The notes beneath the pieces were generated by a model. That model did no database searches. It saw only the letters and a list, made by a program, of their open reading frames with translations, and was not told the origin of the DNA. From Acidobacteriaceae bacterium (GTDB lineage: Bacteria > Acidobacteriota > Terriglobia > Terriglobales > Acidobacteriaceae): DNA of 11,667 nucleotides. The first letter of the stretch is position 1, and the number at the start of each line of letters is the position of its first letter. Location of the stretch: positions 3,657 through 15,323 of the forward strand of contig PMSZ01000191.1 of the NCBI GenBank assembly GCA_003168235.1, in the 5' to 3' direction. Below, one piece after another: positions 8,501-11,667 of this stretch. The translations under genes were made by a program, and so were the position numbers.

Positions 8501-8581
8501 TCCGTGGCGCTGGCGGGCGGTCCGTTCTCGACCGCGGCCGCCAACCGGAAAATTGAACTGCAGGCGATGTTCAGCTTCTGA
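5537..8581 (+). CDS. Oar-like TonB-dependent outer-membrane receptor
   Basis: Large outer-membrane barrel of the carboxypeptidase-regulatory-like/TonB-receptor type that is expanded in Acidobacteriota; its substrate is unknown. The signal peptide is LKHLSVFIAGSL...ASAQ (17-45). A carboxypeptidase-regulatory-like domain occupies about 62-142 (GTLHGQVTDPSGAVVANA ... YEIGNLPPGNYTVTA). A plug-like region spans about 155-250 (LYIDGFTAGQLPP, then IRINQNPFSAEYDKLGYG and IEIFTKPGTD). The rest is beta-barrel, with typical VYGGP-like and QDDWKVRPNITLSGGLRFE segments. A Gly/Arg-rich loop lies at 913-950, between late barrel strands. The protein ends ELQAMFSF, whose terminal Phe fits a BAM-recognised last strand. 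The 1014-aa length is usual for the group. The GTG start overlaps the previous stop; TTG at 5585 is a serious alternative start (see the ribosome-site entry). Confidence 0.9.
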   Translation: MKIPNPSDLPGRKRYTLKHLSVFIAGSLTLAILISAALAAPASAQSAQSPAHASASTSAATGTLHGQVTDPSGAVVANAAVGVLVSGGQTHSATTSKTGSYEIGNLPPGNYTVTANAQGFAVFIQNDVNVAAGQVAQFNIALEINVQQEKVNVQAEGPTLDVNPANNASAIVMTGKDLDALPDDPDELQADLEALAGPSAGPNGGQLYIDGFTAGQLPPKSSIREIRINQNPFSAEYDKLGYGRIEIFTKPGTDKLHGQFSIVGNDSAFNTRNPFLGDAPQASYDSVIYQGNVGGPINKKTSFFVDAQRRNIDEIAVVDAPIGISSGGEEITDNASVPNPRTRTNIGPRIDYQVSPNNTLTTRYQYYRDTWQNDGVGGFVLPEAGYDTTSTEHTVQITDTQVIGTKVINESHFQYLRDNSNQNPVSNPLITLPPGFTTDAAINVLGGFTGGRSSAGSQVDHQDHYELQNYTSIAQGNHFVKFGGRLRGVHEVNTSSAGFNGVFSFPSLTAYQDAYNALAAGATQTAGPSQFTLDATESGVVPTVPVTVVDAGLYVQDDWKVRPNITLSGGLRFETQNAIHDHGDWAPRLSFAWGLGGGGKNAPKTVLRGGFGLFYDRFTQNLVLNADRLNGITQQQYAVSCQPAPCSNIDFFPNVQLPPASTSPIYSIDSHLHAPYIMQTAFSMERQVTKIANLTLTYLNARGVHQLMSIDINAPLPGTPNSVGGPRPNPNAGDIYQYSSAGVFRQNQLIANFNVRAGAKLSLFGYYALNFANSDPIGSSNNGSFSNNFPSDQYDVKLDYGRASFATRDRLFFGGTIGLPRGFRLSPFMIFNSGTPYNVTTGQDLAGDLQFNVRPAFATASSPACTFPTPAACRYTVPSGPYTQIPINYLTGPDNFTLNLRLAKSFGFGPDVGGSAGAAAGGGSRGGGGPRGGGAGVGFGGRGGPGGFGGPATTKRYNLTFSVNARNVLNKVNDATPVGVISSQDFGKSVALAGGPFSTAAANRKIELQAMFSF
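5569..5578 (+). promoter_or_regulatory. Internal purine-rich ribosome site favouring a TTG start at 5585
   Basis: AAGGAAAAGG ends 6 nt before an in-frame TTG (5585-5587, codon 17). Starting there gives MKHLSVFIAGSLTLAIL, a compact textbook signal peptide, whereas the GTG at 5537 adds 16 mostly polar residues (KIPNPSDLPGRKRYT). The GTG has its own purine run (GGAGAAGG at 5515-5522), but 14 nt away. Both starts may be used. Confidence 0.4.
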
Positions 8582-8598
8582 GTTTCTAAACTTCTGAT

Positions 8599-8628
8599 GT
8601 GTGGCGCGGGCGCCCCGCCCGCGGACAC
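8599..8628. terminator. GC-rich hairpin between convergent genes, probable bidirectional terminator or REP-like element
   Basis: Bases 8605-8612 pair with 8616-8623 (eight pairs, core GCGGGCG/CGCCCGC) around a CCC loop. GTGT at 8599-8602 pairs with ACAC at 8625-8628 after a small internal loop, giving 12 pairs in 30 nt. It lies 18 bp after the receptor stop and 20 bp before the argJ stop codon on the other strand. No clear T-run follows on either side, so it is not a classic intrinsic terminator. Its shape resembles the short GC-rich palindromes scattered between genes in many acidobacterial genomes, from general memory. Confidence 0.5.
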
Positions 8629-8647
8629 CTTCCTGTTAAATGACGCT

Positions 8648-9865
8648 CTAGGTGGAGTAGTCCGCGTTGATCCGCACATACTCGGCGGTGAGGTCGGTGG
8701 TGAGAAACCGTACCGCGTAACGCCCGCGCCCAAGTTGCACACGAATATCGCAGACAGGCTGCCCCAGAATGTGATGCGCTTGTCGCTCGTTGAACGGGCA
8801 GGCAACGCCATTGCGGCATACTTTCTGTTTGCCAATGTAGATCTGAACCCGGCTGGGGTCGACGGGCGCACCCGACCTTCCGACAGCCGCAAGGATGCGT
8901 CCCCAATTCGGATCAGCGCCTGCCCATGCGGTTTTGACGAGCATGGAGTGGGCAATTGTCCGCGCGACCAGCAACGCTTCTTCCCTGCTGCTCGCCTGTT
9001 CAACAAAAAGACAGATGACGTGCTGCACGCCTTCCCCGTCGCTGATGATCTGTTCGGCGAGCGACTGGCACACAGCGTTCAGAGCACCGGCAAACTTTTT
9101 TCGCGAGCCCGCATCTTTCAACCGAACGCCGCTCGCGCCACTCGCCAGCAAGAGTACGGTGTCATTCGTGGAAGTGTCGCCGTCGATCGACATGCAGTTT
9201 AACGACGAGTCGCAAGCTGCGCGCAGAAGAGGTCGCAACTCGGTCGCACTCGCTTCCACATCGGTAAACAAATATACGAGCATGGTCGCAAGCTGCGGGT
9301 GGATCATGCCTGCACCCTTCGCGATTCCCAGCATGGTGACATTACCGGCCCCGGCGCGGAAGCGCGCGGATGCGATTTTCGCCCGTGTATCGGTGGTCAT
9401 GATGGCATGGGCGAAGGCGAGAACGCCGCGCTGGTTGGCCGATCTCGCGGCGATGAGCTTGGGCAACTGGACCGTGATTTTTTCGGGCGAAAGCGGCACG
9501 CCGATGATGCCGGTCGAGGATGGAAATATTTCATTGGCGGACGCTCCGAGCGCGGTCGCCGTTTCACGGCAAATCTGTTGACAGGCCTGAATGCCGACGC
9601 GTCCGGTGGCGCAGTTGGCATTTCCGGAGTTCACGAGGACAGCTCGAACACGGTAGCGCGAAGAAAGCAGACCAGCGCGGCCGACCTCCACGGGAGCGGC
9701 TACCACGCGGTTCTGCGTGAATAACGCCGCTGCGGTTGCACCCTCGGCGGCCTCTGCCAGCGCCAGGTCTGGCATTCCACTGACTTTAATACCGGCCGGC
9801 ACGGCCGAAAAAGAAAAACCCAGCGGCAGACGAACTTTCTCTGGAGAGCGGCGCAGCGAGATCAT
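8648..9865 (-). CDS. argJ: Glutamate N-acetyltransferase / amino-acid acetyltransferase ArgJ
   Basis: Transfers the acetyl group from N2-acetylornithine to glutamate, releasing ornithine and recycling N-acetylglutamate; bifunctional members also use acetyl-CoA. The precursor is cleaved before a Thr that becomes the nucleophile, here T194 in KGAGMIHPQLATML (183-196). Other hallmarks are NSGNANCATG (79-88), the oxyanion-hole region SSTGIIG (116-122), DGDTSTNDT (228-236), DPNWGRI (318-324) and the C-terminus VRINADYST. The 405-aa length is normal. One variation: the usual DGEGATK loop reads DGEGVQH (276-282). Its ATG overlaps the stop of the N-acetylglutamate synthase gene by 4 nt (ATGA), so translation is probably coupled, and there is no strong ribosome site of its own. 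Whether this copy is mono- or bifunctional cannot be told from sequence. Confidence 0.95.
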   Translation of the reverse strand: MISLRRSPEKVRLPLGFSFSAVPAGIKVSGMPDLALAEAAEGATAAALFTQNRVVAAPVEVGRAGLLSSRYRVRAVLVNSGNANCATGRVGIQACQQICRETATALGASANEIFPSSTGIIGVPLSPEKITVQLPKLIAARSANQRGVLAFAHAIMTTDTRAKIASARFRAGAGNVTMLGIAKGAGMIHPQLATMLVYLFTDVEASATELRPLLRAACDSSLNCMSIDGDTSTNDTVLLLASGASGVRLKDAGSRKKFAGALNAVCQSLAEQIISDGEGVQHVICLFVEQASSREEALLVARTIAHSMLVKTAWAGADPNWGRILAAVGRSGAPVDPSRVQIYIGKQKVCRNGVACPFNERQAHHILGQPVCDIRVQLGRGRYAVRFLTTDLTAEYVRINADYST

Positions 9866-10368
9866 GCGTGAATCTTCAGCCAGTTTGTGGGGGGCGGCAG
9901 AATGGCAAATGTGGGCAACTCTCCGCGGACCATCGCGACTTCGTCACAGCGGTAGAGCCGGGGACATTGATAACAATCCTTATGGATCTTATCCGGCAGA
10001 TCCTGGTGGTTCGCGACTGAAAATCCCATGCGCGAAAAGAATTCCGGGATGCGCGTGAAAAGGCACACGCAACTGACTTTATGTTTTTCCGCCTGCGCTA
10101 GAAGCGCTTTCACCAGGCGCCTTCCTCCGCCTACGCTTTGGCTGGCGGGATCGACGGTAATCGAACGGATCTCGGCGAGATGCACGCCGTAGAGATGGAG
10201 AGCGCCACATCCGATGATGCGACCCTCGTCTTGGAGGACGACGAAGTCGCGGACGTTCTCGCAGATTTCCGCGAGCGAACGTGGCAAGAGAGTGCCGTCA
10301 CCGGAGTAGGCCGAAATCAGCGTATGAATCTGCTCGGCATCGGGAAGAACCGCTTCACGCACGCGCAT
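9862..10368 (-). CDS. Short ArgA-like N-acetylglutamate synthase (GNAT fold)
   Basis: Predicted to acetylate glutamate with acetyl-CoA, the first step of arginine synthesis. It is a single 168-aa GNAT domain without the kinase-like domain of E. coli ArgA, like the stand-alone synthases of actinobacteria. The segment LLPRSLAEICENVRDFVV (27-44) is typical of this group. The acetyl-CoA loop is SQSVGGGRRLVKALL (76-90). The C-terminal part FFSRMGF...LPDKIHKDC..C.....CDEVAM (110-146) is also typical and carries three cysteines (132, 135, 141). Its place between argD and argJ strongly supports the role. The start overlaps the end of argD by 14 nt and is set by a strong ribosome site at 10374-10379; the stop overlaps the argJ start by 4 nt. 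A less specific GNAT acetyltransferase is the alternative, but is unlikely in this context. Confidence 0.87.
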   Translation of the reverse strand: MRVREAVLPDAEQIHTLISAYSGDGTLLPRSLAEICENVRDFVVLQDEGRIIGCGALHLYGVHLAEIRSITVDPASQSVGGGRRLVKALLAQAEKHKVSCVCLFTRIPEFFSRMGFSVANHQDLPDKIHKDCYQCPRLYRCDEVAMVRGELPTFAILPPPTNWLKIHA

Positions 10369-11665
10369 GAGCTACCTCCAGCGTGGTTGCGTTTTTCCTT
10401 TTCGGAAGCGCCGCTTCAGGACGCCCGGATTCCGCGTGTTTGGCTAATGCCGCGTCCAGGGCCTTGACCAGTTGATCGACGTGCTTCTTCTCAATGATGT
10501 AGGACGGCAGAAAACGCAGTACGGTTTCGTGCGTGCGATTGATGATGATTCCTTTCTGCAACAGCTCTTTGGCAACCGCTTTGGCCAGCTCGGATGAGTC
10601 CAATTCAACGGCCTGCATCAGGCCTGCGCCGCGGACATCCTGGATCGATTTATGGATCTTGTCGAGTCCTTCGAGTGCGGCGCGAAAATATTTGCCGAGC
10701 GCGCCGACATGCTCTAGCAGCTTTTTCTCCTCATGTAAAAACTCTATCGCGACGGCACAGGTCAGCGGACCTCCGCCAAAAGTCGTCCCGTGCATGCCGG
10801 GATGCATGCAGCTGGCAACCCGTTCGGTGGTGAGAATCGCGCCGAGGGGCAAACCGCAAGCCAGCGGCTTGGCAACCGTGACCACATCCGGAAGCACATC
10901 GTAGTGCTGATAGGCAAAGTGCCGTCCGGTCCGTCCGAGACCGCATTGAATTTCGTCGAGCAGGAGCAGAGCGCCGCTTTGTCTGGTCAAGTGCGAGGCG
11001 AGTTCCAGAAACTCCCGGCTCACCGGGCAGATTCCACCTTCTCCCTGAATGGTCTCGATGCACACGGCGCAGACGGTCGCATCAAATTTTTGTCGCAGAT
11101 CGTCCGGGTCGTTGAACTTGACGAACTCAACGCCCGGCACGAGAGGAATGAACGGAGCTTGATACTTAGGCTGACCGGTGGTGGCTAACGAGCCGAACGT
11201 GCGCCCGTGAAAGGAATTCTCCATCGCCAGAATGCGCGTCTTTGCGCCGGCCTTGGGTCCGGAAGTGTGACCGTTCTTGCTGCCATCATTCTTATCGTTC
11301 ATGCGCGCGAATGCGCGCGCGAGTTTGAGCGCTCCTTCCCAAGCCTCGGTGCCGCTATTGCAGAAAAAAGCGCGGTCGAGCCCGGAGATTTCCGTAAGCA
11401 GGCGCGCCAGCTCTGCCTGATATTCATGGAAGAAAAGATTGGAAATGTGAATCAGCCGGCCAGCCTGGCGTTTGATCGTCTTCTGCACGGCAGGATGGTT
11501 GTGGCCGAGCGCGTTGACTCCGATTCCACTCAAGAAATCGAGATAGCGCTTGCCCTCGGAATCCCAAAGATACACGCCTTGTCCGCGCGTAAAAAGAATG
11601 GGCTGGCGCTCGTAGGTGGGAAGCAAGAGCTTCGATTCCAAGCGTGAGACAGAAGCCAGGCTCAT
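10355..11665 (-). CDS. argD: Acetylornithine aminotransferase ArgD
   Basis: PLP-dependent class III aminotransferase that converts N-acetylglutamate-5-semialdehyde and glutamate to N2-acetylornithine and 2-oxoglutarate; it may also serve lysine synthesis. Visible motifs are NSGTEAWEGALKLAR (103-117, cofactor phosphate site), NSFHGRT (150-156), ETIQGEGG (204-211), LLLDEIQCGLGRTG (234-247, D237 to the PLP nitrogen), VAKPLACGLPLGA (264-276, K266 the Schiff-base lysine) and TFGGGPLTCA (295-304). A polar insertion at 121-143 (Asn/Lys/Gly-rich) and a basic tail (about 420-436) lengthen it to 436 aa against roughly 400. The ATG is two bases from the window edge, so an upstream start cannot be excluded, but the N-terminus aligns normally. 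It is the first gene seen of the argD-synthase-argJ operon; more arg genes may precede it outside. Confidence 0.94.
   Translation of the reverse strand: MSLASVSRLESKLLLPTYERQPILFTRGQGVYLWDSEGKRYLDFLSGIGVNALGHNHPAVQKTIKRQAGRLIHISNLFFHEYQAELARLLTEISGLDRAFFCNSGTEAWEGALKLARAFARMNDKNDGSKNGHTSGPKAGAKTRILAMENSFHGRTFGSLATTGQPKYQAPFIPLVPGVEFVKFNDPDDLRQKFDATVCAVCIETIQGEGGICPVSREFLELASHLTRQSGALLLLDEIQCGLGRTGRHFAYQHYDVLPDVVTVAKPLACGLPLGAILTTERVASCMHPGMHGTTFGGGPLTCAVAIEFLHEEKKLLEHVGALGKYFRAALEGLDKIHKSIQDVRGAGLMQAVELDSSELAKAVAKELLQKGIIINRTHETVLRFLPSYIIEKKHVDQLVKALDAALAKHAESGRPEAALPKRKNATTLEVAHARA
10374..10379 (-). promoter_or_regulatory. Strong ribosome binding site inside the end of argD
   Basis: On the minus strand GGAGGT ends 5 nt before the ATG at 10368. 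It lies within the last codons of argD, fixes the start of the N-acetylglutamate synthase gene, and shows that this gene can be initiated independently even though it overlaps argD by 14 nt. Confidence 0.7.
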
Positions 11666-11667
11666 GC

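Overview
The window looks like a stretch of chromosome from an Acidobacteriota genome, probably class Terriglobia. The evidence is protein content: a VWFA-related protein with the MIDAS and N-terminal arrangement typical of that phylum, a large Oar-like TonB-dependent receptor with a carboxypeptidase-regulatory-like N-terminus and a Gly-rich loop, and moderately high GC throughout. No mobile element, CRISPR array, tRNA or rRNA gene was seen.

Layout: (1) 123-2750 (+) encodes GlnD, the PII uridylyltransferase/uridylyl-removing enzyme of nitrogen regulation. (2) 2772-3965 (-) encodes a secreted or membrane-anchored VWA-domain protein, tail to tail with glnD. (3) 3966-4322 is a divergent intergenic region of 357 bp. 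It holds a perfect 14-bp palindrome and a 70-nt sequence that can fold into a 20-bp bulged stem-loop. (4) 4323-5537 and 5537-8581 (+) are two overlapping exported genes: a protein of three DUF5666-like repeats, then the Oar-like TonB-dependent receptor. (5) 8582-8647 is a short convergent gap with a strong GC-rich hairpin. (6) 8648-11665 (-) is an arginine-biosynthesis operon read right to left: argD, an ArgA-like N-acetylglutamate synthase, then argJ, with 14-nt and 4-nt gene overlaps.

How the genes relate: ArgA-like enzyme and ArgJ supply N-acetylglutamate and recycle the acetyl group, and ArgD makes N2-acetylornithine in the same pathway. GlnD reports glutamine status through PII, which in many bacteria also controls N-acetylglutamate kinase, so the two metabolic blocks share a theme, but nothing here shows they are co-regulated. 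The middle block (VWA protein, DUF5666-repeat protein, TonB receptor) is the least explained part: all three products are predicted to leave the cytoplasm, they share one control region, and two of them carry Gly-rich segments. It is the best candidate here for an uncharacterised envelope module. The single families are recognisable; their joint function is not known to me.
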